From assembly GCA_903825395.1 (NCBI GenBank), contig CAIKAF010000007.1, positions 1-64,000 of the forward strand: DNA of 64,000 bases, written 5' to 3'. Each line of letters opens with the position of its first letter. Position 1 is the stretch's first letter. The position numbers and the translations under genes were made by a program. Shown here one piece after another: positions 1 through 7,248 of the stretch. The DNA is from an uncultured Flavobacteriales bacterium (lineage in GTDB: Bacteria > Bacteroidota > Bacteroidia > CAIKAF01). The notes under the pieces were generated by a model, which did not search any database, was not told the DNA's origin, and worked only from the letters and a program-made list of their open reading frames with translations.

Positions 1-2
1 AA

Positions 3-113
3 GAGAAGATTCTCCGTGACCGAATCAATATCCCTGACGGGTTGCTCCTCAGCAGAGCCCGTTTCCGTTTCTTGATTGGCAAAATGAAATTAAACACAAA
101 TTTGTATATTTAA
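3..113 (+). CDS. possible C-terminal tail of a truncated gene
   Basis: One frame is open from the left edge of the window to a TAA at 111-113. It encodes about 36 residues of ordinary composition (it includes RDRINIPDG and FLIGKMKLN). It may be the end of a gene that begins outside the window. No family is recognisable and the stretch is short enough to be chance. Confidence 0.25.
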   Translation, partial: EKILRDRINIPDGLLLSRARFRFLIGKMKLNTNLYI

Positions 114-172
114 ACCCTGTCCTAAAAATGGGGTGGTTACAATTCCTTATGCTTGCTAATTCAAAAAAGAGG

Positions 173-180
173 TATATTTG
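173..180 (+). promoter_or_regulatory. -7 promoter element of the hipBA operon
   Basis: TATATTTG fits the Bacteroidota -7 consensus TAnnTTTG and lies 38 bp before the hipB start codon. No clear TTTG -33 element is present about 20 bp upstream. The element directly abuts the first palindrome (179-196), so a bound repressor would block it. Confidence 0.5.
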
Positions 181-196
181 AATGACAAATCATTCA
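179..196. promoter_or_regulatory. palindromic operator candidate, hipBA
   Basis: TGAATGA and TCATTCA form perfect 7-bp inverted arms around CAAA. The site overlaps the end of the -7 element, at the expected transcription start. HipB-type antitoxins bind palindromes in their own promoters, so this is a likely autoregulatory site. A second related palindrome lies at 219-234. Confidence 0.5.
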
Positions 197-218
197 CTAA
201 GAATAAAAAATAAGCTTT

Positions 219-234
219 ATGACTGATAAGTCAT
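219..234. promoter_or_regulatory. second palindromic operator candidate, at the hipB start codon
   Basis: ATGACT-GATA-AGTCAT is a perfect 6-bp inverted repeat that includes the hipB ATG. Like the site at 179-196 it contains ATGAC and TCATTCA, so the two probably bind the same protein. The centres are about 39 bp apart, close to four helical turns, which would allow cooperative binding. Confidence 0.45.
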
Positions 235-572
235 TCAAAGAGTGGGCTTCAAAGAGCGACAAGGCATTGGCTGAGTACATTGGCGTATTTGTAAGGCACC
301 ATCGTGTGGAGCAGAATAAAACGCAGGCTGAACTGGCAACAGCAGCCGGAATCAGTCGATCTACACTAAGTTTGTTAGAGCGTGGTGAACCGGTTACTGT
401 AACTACCCTTATTCAGGTATTGAGGATTCTAGAACAACTATCCGTGCTGGGTGTTTTTGAAGTTAGGGAAACAATAAGCCCATTGGCACTGGCAAAACTA
501 CAAAAGCAAAAACGCCAACGGGCACGAAGTAAATCAGGGAAAGACGAAAACAAAGGGGCAACAGATTGGTAA
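219..572 (+). CDS. hipB: HipB-like antitoxin, XRE-family HTH
   Basis: A 117-residue DNA-binding antitoxin. Residues about 20-75 form an XRE helix-turn-helix (VRHHRVEQNKTQAELATAAG, then SRSTLSLLERG), the fold of HipB. The basic, Lys/Arg-rich C-terminal tail (about 90-117) is of the kind that contacts the partner kinase. The hipA ATG follows the TAA with no gap, so the two are translationally linked, in the usual antitoxin-first order. It is probably autoregulated through the palindromes at 179-196 and 219-234. Assignment as antitoxin rests on the HTH plus the adjacent hipA. Confidence 0.85.
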   Translation: MTDKSFKEWASKSDKALAEYIGVFVRHHRVEQNKTQAELATAAGISRSTLSLLERGEPVTVTTLIQVLRILEQLSVLGVFEVRETISPLALAKLQKQKRQRARSKSGKDENKGATDW

Positions 573-1877
573 ATGATGAAGGTAGCAGAAGTAAAAATAT
601 GGGGGAAGTTGGTAGGTGCCGTAGCATGGGACGCAGAAAATGAGTTGGCTACTTTTGAATACGATCCCAAATTCAAGCAATTAGGTTGGGATTTGGCTCC
701 GCTAAAAATGCCTGTTTCTGATAATCGGAATCGGTTTTCATTTCCTGAACTCCGAAAGGATAAAAACTCAGCATACGATACCTTCAAAGGTTTATCCGGT
801 TTGTTGGCCGATGCCTTACCCGATAAATACGGAAATCAGTTGATTAATCTTTGGCTGGCACAACAAGGTCGGCCACAGGATAGCATGAATCCGGTTGAAA
901 TGCTGTGCTTCATAGGCACTCGGGGCATGGGTGCCCTGGAATTTGAGCCTGCTGTACTCAAGGAAAATAAAAGAACATTTTCTATTGAAATGGATAGCCT
1001 GGTAGCTACAGCACAAAAGATGCTCGACCAACGTGAAGCGTTTACAACTAATCTCAATAAAGACGAAGAACAAGCTGTATTGGAGATTTTGAAGATAGGT
1101 ACATCTGCCGGTGGTGCTCGTCCGAAGGCGCTCATTGCATGGAATGAAAAAACAGGAGAGGTAAAATCAGGGCAAACCAAAGCACCAAAGGGATTCGAGC
1201 ATTGGCTTATCAAGCTCGATGGGGTAAGCGATATACAGTTGGGCAGCAGCAATGGCTACGGCAGAGTAGAAATGGCCTACTACAATATGGCAAAGGCATG
1301 CGGTATCGAAATGATGCCATCACGTTTATTGGAAGAAAACGGAAGGGCACATTTTGTGACCAAACGTTTTGACCGGGAAGGCAGTGAAACAAAGCATCAT
1401 ATACAAACTTTTTGTGCCTTGAAGCATTTCGACTTCAACCTGGTTCGTAGTTTCAGCTATGAGCAACTCTTTCAGTGCATGCGGGAGTTGAAACTTACTT
1501 ATGCGGATGCTGAGCAAATGTTCAGAAGAATGGTTTTTAACGTGATTGCAAAGAATTGCGATGACCATACCAAGAATTTTTCCTTTTTGTTAAAACAAGG
1601 CGGCAAATGGGAGCTCGCCCCGGCATACGATGTGTGTCACGCGTACCGACCGGGTAGCGAATGGGTAAGTCAGCATGCATTAAGCATCAATGGCAAGAGA
1701 AAAGATATTACAAAAGCAGATTTATTGGTAATTGGGGAATCCGTTCGCTGTAAAAAAGCGTCAGAGATAATAGATGAGATCAACGGCAAGGTCAATCAAT
1801 GGAAAAGGTTTGCAGATGAGGTAAACGTGCAACCAACCCTACGTGATGAAATAGCCAACACCCTTCTAAACCTTTAG
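573..1877 (+). CDS. hipA: HipA-family serine/threonine kinase toxin
   Basis: A 434-residue type II toxin kinase, close to the 440 residues of E. coli HipA, which phosphorylates glutamyl-tRNA synthetase and induces dormancy. The N-terminal HipA domain covers about residues 5-130. The kinase-like core carries the glycine loop GTSAGGARPK (176-185, with the serine expected to be autophosphorylated), KRFDR (264-268), the catalytic NCDDHTKN (328-335) and the metal-binding PAYDV (350-354). All key residues are present, so the toxin looks active. The start ATGATG immediately follows the hipB stop. The real substrate cannot be read from sequence; HipA homologues differ in targets. Confidence 0.9.
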   Translation: MMKVAEVKIWGKLVGAVAWDAENELATFEYDPKFKQLGWDLAPLKMPVSDNRNRFSFPELRKDKNSAYDTFKGLSGLLADALPDKYGNQLINLWLAQQGRPQDSMNPVEMLCFIGTRGMGALEFEPAVLKENKRTFSIEMDSLVATAQKMLDQREAFTTNLNKDEEQAVLEILKIGTSAGGARPKALIAWNEKTGEVKSGQTKAPKGFEHWLIKLDGVSDIQLGSSNGYGRVEMAYYNMAKACGIEMMPSRLLEENGRAHFVTKRFDREGSETKHHIQTFCALKHFDFNLVRSFSYEQLFQCMRELKLTYADAEQMFRRMVFNVIAKNCDDHTKNFSFLLKQGGKWELAPAYDVCHAYRPGSEWVSQHALSINGKRKDITKADLLVIGESVRCKKASEIIDEINGKVNQWKRFADEVNVQPTLRDEIANTLLNL

Positions 1878-1942
1878 TAGGCGAAAAAAGACCTTCGGGC
1901 AAGGCATTGTCTGGATTCCCAACCCCACCCGGCATCTACATG

Positions 1943-1984
1943 TTTTACCCGACCTGCTGCGATGCGCTTAAAAAGGCTAATTTA
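1943..1984. repeat. imperfect 41-nt direct repeat, copy 1 of 2
   Basis: Begins TTTTAC and ends TGCGCTTAAAAAG followed by an AATTTA tract. It matches 3086-3126 at about 33 of 41 aligned positions with one gap. The copies lie downstream of hipA and downstream of rluF, so they flank rluF. Function unknown. Confidence 0.5.
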
Positions 1985-2058
1985 GAGCAGAAAATGCCAA
2001 GAAATTTGGGTGTTCGACGATTTGAAAATAAAAGGCATCATTAAACCACTACAGCTAC

Positions 2059-2934
2059 ATGCAGCAACGTTCCATACGCATCAATAAATTCATCAGCGAA
2101 AGCGGCTTTTGTTCCCGGCGCGAAGCCGACCGGTTTATTGAACGAGGGCTGGTACTCCTCAACGGACGCAAAGCCAATACAGGCGATCAGGTAAAAGCCG
2201 GCGATACCGTTCGGGTGAATGGACAAAAACTGGAACCCTTCCAAGACGAGGATGTTGTTTTTATTGCACTGAATAAACCCGTTGGGGTAACCTCAACCAC
2301 CGAAGACAATGTGCACAACAACATTGTACAATTTGTAAACCACAGCAAACGTGTTTTCCCCATCGGTCGCTTGGATAAAGAATCGCAAGGTCTCATTTTC
2401 CTGACCAACAATGGCGATTTGGTGAACAAGATTTTACGGGCAGGAAATAAACACGAAAAGGAATACCTGGTAACGGTGAACAAACCCCTAACCCAAAGTG
2501 CAATTACCGGCATGGCAAATGGTGTTTCTATGCTGGGCGTTACCACCAAAAAGTGTAAGGTGGTGCAGGAAGGGGTAACGACGTTTAGGATTGTGTTGGT
2601 ACAAGGGCTAAACCGACAGATTCGCAGGATGTGCGAGCATTACGGATATGAAGTGGTGAAACTGGAACGGGTGCGCATTATGCACATTGATTTGAAAGGC
2701 TTGCCGGTTGGAGATTGGAGGGATTTAACGGAAAACGAAATGAAGGTCATGTACAGCATGCTGGAAGATTCATCGGGGGTAGTTGAAACAAAACCAAAGT
2801 CCAAGCAACCCGCTAAAAAAGGCAAACCCTCGAACCTCAAAACACCCGGCTCAAAAAAATCCATTCCGGGTCATTCATCCAATTTTAACCGGAGCACAAA
2901 GGGCAAAGCCCCACGCAGATCAGGTAGGAGCTGA
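2059..2934 (+). CDS. rluF: 23S rRNA pseudouridine(2604) synthase RluF
   Basis: A 291-residue pseudouridine synthase of the RsuA/RluB/E/F group. Residues 1-60 are an S4 RNA-binding domain. The catalytic motif [15 protein letters not shown] carries the nucleophilic Asp106. The motifs [15 protein letters not shown] and [19 protein letters not shown] are RluF-like rather than RluB/E-like. In E. coli this enzyme modifies U2604 of 23S rRNA. The tail from about residue 245 is Lys/Pro/Ser-rich and basic, as in E. coli RluF. It stands alone between two toxin-antitoxin modules, with a direct repeat on each side. Confidence 0.9.
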   Translation: MQQRSIRINKFISESGFCSRREADRFIERGLVLLNGRKANTGDQVKAGDTVRVNGQKLEPFQDEDVVFIALNKPVGVTSTTEDNVHNNIVQFVNHSKRVFPIGRLDKESQGLIFLTNNGDLVNKILRAGNKHEKEYLVTVNKPLTQSAITGMANGVSMLGVTTKKCKVVQEGVTTFRIVLVQGLNRQIRRMCEHYGYEVVKLERVRIMHIDLKGLPVGDWRDLTENEMKVMYSMLEDSSGVVETKPKSKQPAKKGKPSNLKTPGSKKSIPGHSSNFNRSTKGKAPRRSGRS

Positions 2935-3085
2935 AACAGCCCAGACGTGTAGCTCTTTGTGGTCCGTTTGGGTAAGCAGAACAGCGCAGCGAATACGTTT
3001 TTCGTTTTGGGCTCTTTCAGCGCAATTTTTGGCCCTTTTTGGCCCCTTTTTTAGCGTCGGGTTGGCGCATAGCGTTTTGTCAACT

Positions 3086-3126
3086 TTTTACTTGGCTTGC
3101 TGAATTGCGCTTAAAAAGACAATTTA
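3086..3126. repeat. imperfect 41-nt direct repeat, copy 2 of 2
   Basis: Partner of 1943-1984. The best-conserved core is TGCGCTTAAAAAG plus AATTTA; the left part keeps TTTTAC and TTGCTG. It lies 132 bp before the PIN-module antitoxin gene. Confidence 0.5.
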
Positions 3127-3193
3127 AATCCGAAAGTTGGATTCACAAGGGTGGTTAAAAGAAATTTCGTTAGCCTGCATTATTGGGCAATAG

Positions 3194-3205
3194 TTCAACG
3201 TTGAA
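3194..3205. promoter_or_regulatory. palindrome upstream of the PIN toxin-antitoxin genes
   Basis: TTCAACGTTGAA is a perfect 12-bp palindrome 53 bp before the antitoxin start and about 30 bp before a -7-like TACTTTTA. It may be the autoregulatory operator of the module. A palindrome of this length could also arise by chance. Confidence 0.3.
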
Positions 3206-3258
3206 GCAATAAGAACAAATTAGGCATTTTTTCATTACTTTTAAATACTAAAACTACC

Positions 3259-3471
3259 ATGTCAATGCTAATAAAAAGAACAAATAACAATGAAATAACC
3301 ATTACGGTTTCCTCATCGGTTGATAGTTTTGGGCTTCAACGGCTTATCGACTACGTGAAATACCTTGAGGCAACAGCTAAAAGTAAGGCAAAGCAGTCTG
3401 ACGTTGATAAACTTGCTGACGAAGTGAACGATGCTTGGTGGACTAAAAACCGGAAACGCTTTATCAAGTGA
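3259..3471 (+). CDS. antitoxin of a PIN toxin-antitoxin module
   Basis: A 70-residue protein with an N-terminal beta-strand-like segment (MLIKRTNNNEITITVSSSVD) followed by helix, ending in the aromatic/basic tail NDAWWTKNRKRFIK. That layout is seen in small antitoxins paired with PIN nucleases, where the tail blocks the active site. The toxin gene starts inside its stop codon (GTGA overlap). Antitoxin identity is inferred from size, tail and partner. I cannot place it in a named antitoxin family. Confidence 0.65.
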   Translation: MSMLIKRTNNNEITITVSSSVDSFGLQRLIDYVKYLEATAKSKAKQSDVDKLADEVNDAWWTKNRKRFIK

Positions 3472-3905
3472 GAGTGATCGTTGACGCCAACATAGTTTTC
3501 AGCGGTATTCTTAACTCCAACGGGAAAATCGGCGACTTACTTATCAACTCGGAAAAGCATTTTGACTTTATTGCACCAGACTTTTTAAGAAGCGAAATTT
3601 ATAAGCATTATCAACGACTTAGCAAAATATCAGGTTTGAAAATTGACCAAATTAGAGAGGCTGAATTTCAAATATGCAAGGACATGAAATTTATTTCGGA
3701 AGAACAAATCAAAGAAGCAACTTGGATTGCCGCGGTGAAACTTGTTGCTGATATTGACCCGAAAGACACTCACTATGTTGCTTACTCAAAACATTTTAGA
3801 TGTAAAATTTGGAGTGGCGACAAAAAACTCATAAAAGGACTTGCAAAAAAAGGATTTACAAAATTTGTTACAACCGAAGAGCTATTTTCAATACGACAAA
3901 AATGA
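3468..3905 (+). CDS. PIN-domain toxin (putative ribonuclease)
   Basis: A 145-residue PIN-fold protein. The N-terminal VIVDANIVFSGIL carries the first metal-binding Asp, an acidic DFLRSEIYKH segment supplies the next, and DIDPKDTHYVAYS and KIWSGDKKLIKGL carry the C-terminal acidic residues. PIN toxins are Mg2+-dependent RNases that cut tRNA, rRNA or mRNA; the target here is unknown. The start is GTG, overlapping the antitoxin stop TGA, which couples their translation. The region is visibly more AT-rich than rluF and the E1 gene, consistent with acquisition by transfer. Confidence 0.75.
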   Translation: MRVIVDANIVFSGILNSNGKIGDLLINSEKHFDFIAPDFLRSEIYKHYQRLSKISGLKIDQIREAEFQICKDMKFISEEQIKEATWIAAVKLVADIDPKDTHYVAYSKHFRCKIWSGDKKLIKGLAKKGFTKFVTTEELFSIRQK

Positions 3906-3967
3906 TGAATGGCGCGAAATTGATGTGCTTCCATTCGGCTTGCTCCCTGCCACTTTGGGCTTTTTGT

Positions 3968-3975
3968 TACCTTTG
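3968..3975 (+). promoter_or_regulatory. -7 promoter element before the E1 gene
   Basis: TACCTTTG matches TAnnTTTG and lies 17 bp before the ATG at 3993. TACCTTTG or TACCTTCG recurs before rsmA, transketolase, the RND exporter, tRNA-Val, rplU and holB in this window. No good -33 element is visible here. Confidence 0.5.
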
Positions 3976-3992
3976 TGCATAGTTGTTTTTTC

Positions 3993-6410
3993 ATGCAAGA
4001 CGTTCCATTAAGTACCCGCCCATTAGACACCGACCGGATATCGTTCGAGGATTTTCGCGCCGAGGTGTTGCACGATTACCGCATAGCCCACGAAAGTCGG
4101 CAAACCAGTTTGTTGGGTCGGCGTGAGGTGTTGACCGGCAAAGCCAAGTTTGGCATTTTTGGCGACGGCAAGGAATTGCCTCAAATTGCCATGGCCAAGG
4201 TGTTTAAGCCCGGCGATTTTCGTTCCGGATACTACCGCGACCAAACCTTTATGATGGCCGCCGGATTGTTGACGGTGCGGCAGTTTTTTGCTCAACTGTA
4301 TGCCCACCCCGATCTTGAAGCCGAACCGATGACCGGAGGCCGGCAAATGAATGGACACTATGCCACCCGGTGGATTCAGCCCAACGGCAGCTGGATGGCC
4401 CAAACGGAACAAAAAAATTCTTCGGCCGATATTTCTCCTACAGCCGGTCAAATGCCCCGACTTCTTGGTCTGGCCTTGGCCTCGAAAGTGTATCGAAATC
4501 AATCGGAATTGCATCATTTAACCGCGTTCTCACACCAAGGGAACGAGGTGGCCTTTGGCAGCATTGGCGATGCCTCAACTTCAGAAGGTTTATTTTGGGA
4601 AACCATGAATGCCGCTTCTGTGATGCAGGTGCCCATGGCCATTTCGGTCTGGGATGATGGATATGGCATCTCGGTACCCAAGGAATTTCAAACCACCAAG
4701 GGCTCTATTTCAAAGGCGCTGTCCGGCTTTGAAAAAAATGAAGACGGCCCTGGATTTATCATTAAAAAAGCCCGGGCCTGGAATTATCCGGAACTGATTG
4801 AAGCCTATCAAACCGGAATTGCCATGTGCCGCAAAGACCATTTGCCGGTGTTGTTCCACATTGAAGAATGCACGCAGCCACAAGGACATTCTACCAGCGG
4901 AAGCCATGAACGGTATAAGGATAAGAAACGGCTTCAGTGGGAAGAAAAATTTGATGGATTGCGGCAATTCGCCAAATGGATCATTAAAAATGGCCTGGCC
5001 GATGAAGCAGAATTGCAGGAAATCGAAGAGGCCGCTATACAGCACGTTAAAGAAGAGAAGAATGCTGCCTGGCAGGCCTATCAAGCAGAAATTTTAACCG
5101 AAAAGGCCGAATTGCTTGAGCTGTTGTCTCAGATGAATGCCCCAGATGAACGGGCTCAAGAATGGATTCAACACATACAGCAGGCGAGCAGCCCCATGCG
5201 CAAGGATTTAATTGGTCCGGCCCGCAGGCTGGCCACCCACCTGCGCTTGCAACGCCACGGTTTTTATTCCACATTGCAGAATTGGCTGTTGGAACAAAAG
5301 CGACGGAATTACGACCGCTACAACGGAATGTTGTACGATGAATCGGGGGCGAGTCCGCTTCGGGTGCCGCAGGTTGAACCCGTTTATACAGAAGAATCAC
5401 CTGTGGTGGACGGCCGAATTGTATTGAGGGATAATTTTGATGCCCTGTTGACCAATGATCCTCGTTTTATTGCCTTTGGTGAAGATGTGGGAAAAATTGG
5501 AGGCGTGAATCAAACCTTTGAAGGACTTCAGGAAAAGTTTGGTGAAGGCCGGGTATTTGACACCGGAATTCGGGAGGCCACCATTGCCGGACAAGGCATC
5601 GGAATGGCCATGCGGGGATTAAGGCCCTATGCTGAAATTCAATACTTGGATTACCTGTTGTATTGCCTGCAAATTCTGAGCGACGATGCAGCTACGGTGC
5701 AGTACCGAACCAAAGGCGGACAAAAAGCTCCGGTGATAATCGGTACCCGTGGACATCGGTTGGAGGGGATTTGGCATTCCGGTTCTCCCATGGGAGCTAT
5801 TGTGCACGCGGTTCGCGGGATGCACGTGTGTGTGCCCAGAAATATGGTGCAGGCCGCCGGAATGTACAATACCTTATTTAAGGGCGAAGATCCGGCCATT
5901 GTAGTTGAACCTTTGAATGGATACCGCTTGAAGGAACGCCGCCCTGAAAATATGGGAGAATTTACTGTAGCGCTGGGACAGCCCGAAATTCTTCGAGAGG
6001 GGAATAGCATCAGCATAGTAACCTATGGCTCTTCCTGCCGAATCGCCCTTGAAGCCGCGGAATTGTTGAGTGGCATGGGGGTGGATGCTGAAGTGGTAGA
6101 TGTGCAAACTCTGTTGCCCTTTGACCTGAATCATAAAACAGTAGAATCGCTGCAAAAAACAGGTCGGATTCTGTTTTTGGACGAAGATGTGCCCGGAGGC
6201 GCCTCGGCCTTTATGATGCAGCAAGTGCTGGAAGAGCAGGGAGGATATATGTATTTGGATGTGGCCCCGGCGACCTTGACGGCCCAGCCGCACCGTCCGG
6301 CCTATGGAACAGATGGCGACTATTTTTCAAAACCCGGAGTGGAAGATGTGGTGGAAAAGGTGCTGGAAATGATGCATGAAGTAAATCCGAATTTGTTTCC
6401 GCAAGCCTAA
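3993..6410 (+). CDS. 2-oxoacid dehydrogenase E1, fused alpha and beta subunits
   Basis: A thiamine-diphosphate enzyme of about 805 residues joining E1 alpha and E1 beta in one chain, as is common in Bacteroidota. It decarboxylates a 2-oxoacid (branched-chain or pyruvate) and passes the acyl group to E2 lipoate. The alpha half (about 20-420) has the TPP motif GDASTSEG...DDGYGIS and FHIEECTQPQGHSTSGSHER. The beta half (from about 465) has FGEDVGKIGGVNQTFEGL and the C-terminal transketolase fold with EDVPGGASAF. The ATG at 3993 is chosen over a GTG at 3975 that lies inside the -7 promoter element. The murQ start overlaps its stop. Substrate specificity cannot be decided; no E2 or E3 gene is nearby. 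Confidence 0.85.
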   Translation: MQDVPLSTRPLDTDRISFEDFRAEVLHDYRIAHESRQTSLLGRREVLTGKAKFGIFGDGKELPQIAMAKVFKPGDFRSGYYRDQTFMMAAGLLTVRQFFAQLYAHPDLEAEPMTGGRQMNGHYATRWIQPNGSWMAQTEQKNSSADISPTAGQMPRLLGLALASKVYRNQSELHHLTAFSHQGNEVAFGSIGDASTSEGLFWETMNAASVMQVPMAISVWDDGYGISVPKEFQTTKGSISKALSGFEKNEDGPGFIIKKARAWNYPELIEAYQTGIAMCRKDHLPVLFHIEECTQPQGHSTSGSHERYKDKKRLQWEEKFDGLRQFAKWIIKNGLADEAELQEIEEAAIQHVKEEKNAAWQAYQAEILTEKAELLELLSQMNAPDERAQEWIQHIQQASSPMRKDLIGPARRLATHLRLQRHGFYSTLQNWLLEQKRRNYDRYNGMLYDESGASPLRVPQVEPVYTEESPVVDGRIVLRDNFDALLTNDPRFIAFGEDVGKIGGVNQTFEGLQEKFGEGRVFDTGIREATIAGQGIGMAMRGLRPYAEIQYLDYLLYCLQILSDDAATVQYRTKGGQKAPVIIGTRGHRLEGIWHSGSPMGAIVHAVRGMHVCVPRNMVQAAGMYNTLFKGEDPAIVVEPLNGYRLKERRPENMGEFTVALGQPEILREGNSISIVTYGSSCRIALEAAELLSGMGVDAEVVDVQTLLPFDLNHKTVESLQKTGRILFLDEDVPGGASAFMMQQVLEEQGGYMYLDVAPATLTAQPHRPAYGTDGDYFSKPGVEDVVEKVLEMMHEVNPNLFPQA

Positions 6411-7237
6411 TGGCTATGACAAGAACCACAGAGGCTGGAATGGGTAGAACCGGTTTGGAGGACTGGTCAACTGTTGATGTATTGCAGGCCATAAATGCCG
6501 AAGACAAAACGGTGGCACAGGCTGTTGAACGGGCAATTCCTGCCATGATTCCCCTGGCCGATGTGTTTGCGGACTGCCTTAGAACCCATCATCGGGTGTT
6601 TTATATTGGAGCAGGAACCAGCGGCCGACTTGGTGTTGTGGACGCATCTGAATTGCCACCCACGTATGGGTTGGAATTTGATCGGGTGGTCGGCATCATG
6701 GCCGGTGGAGATTCTGCCATTCGCAAGGCCGTAGAATTTGCGGAAGACGATACCGAGCAGGCCTGGTTGGATTTGTTGGGGCAGGGTGCTAAGGCCGGAG
6801 ATTTGGTCATTGGAATTGCCGCATCGGGTTCGACGCCCTATGTGGTTTCAGGAATTAAACGGGCTCGACAAGAGGGCTTGAGAACCGGAGGAATTACCAT
6901 GAATGAAGGATCGGCGTTGGCATTGGCTGCGGAGTTCCCCGTTGAAATTGTGGTAGGCCCGGAATTTGTTCGCGGCAGCACGCGCATGAAATCAGGAACG
7001 GCTCAGAAAATGGCCTTGAACATGCTAAGCACTACCGCCATGATTCGATTGGGAAGGGTGAAAGGAGAAAAAATGGTGGATATGCAATTGACCAACCATA
7101 AATTGTGGCAGCGCGCCGAGGATATGGTTGTGGAAGAAACCGGAGTTTCGGCCGAAGTGGCTCGGCAGGCCTTGGAGAAATGGGGCAGTGTTCGGCGTGC
7201 GGTAGAAGGCCTTCAGGCAGGGAAGGCGAAATCCTAA
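6410..7237 (+). CDS. murQ: N-acetylmuramic acid 6-phosphate etherase
   Basis: A 275-residue SIS-domain enzyme that cleaves the lactyl ether of MurNAc-6-phosphate to GlcNAc-6-phosphate and D-lactate in cell-wall recycling. Visible family motifs are YIGAGTSGRLGVVDASELPP (the sugar-phosphate site) and GPEFVRGSTRMKSGTAQKM. The N-terminal TTEAGMGRTGLEDWSTVDVL resembles the TE...N..S..ID start of MurQ. Its ATG overlaps the preceding stop as TAATG, so it is probably translated by coupling with the E1 gene. It is slightly shorter than E. coli MurQ (298). It ends only 11 bp from the convergent glycine-rich gene. Confidence 0.9.
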   Translation: MAMTRTTEAGMGRTGLEDWSTVDVLQAINAEDKTVAQAVERAIPAMIPLADVFADCLRTHHRVFYIGAGTSGRLGVVDASELPPTYGLEFDRVVGIMAGGDSAIRKAVEFAEDDTEQAWLDLLGQGAKAGDLVIGIAASGSTPYVVSGIKRARQEGLRTGGITMNEGSALALAAEFPVEIVVGPEFVRGSTRMKSGTAQKMALNMLSTTAMIRLGRVKGEKMVDMQLTNHKLWQRAEDMVVEETGVSAEVARQALEKWGSVRRAVEGLQAGKAKS

Positions 7238-7248
7238 ACCTTGCAGAA

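Larger units (their letters stand above)
2935..3258. other. intergenic region between rluF and the PIN module
   Basis: This 324-nt stretch has no credible gene. The first half is G/T-rich with homopolymeric T runs (about 3015-3050). It also holds the second copy of the 41-nt repeat (3086-3126), a perfect 12-bp palindrome (3194-3205) and a weak -7-like TACTTTTA at 3236-3243 before the antitoxin gene. An open frame running out of rluF into this region in another phase looks non-coding. Confidence 0.5.

Noticed and set aside
2783..3103. A 106-codon open frame running out of rluF
   Set aside because: It overlaps rluF in another phase and continues into low-complexity T/G-rich DNA; composition and lack of any motif suggest it is non-coding.
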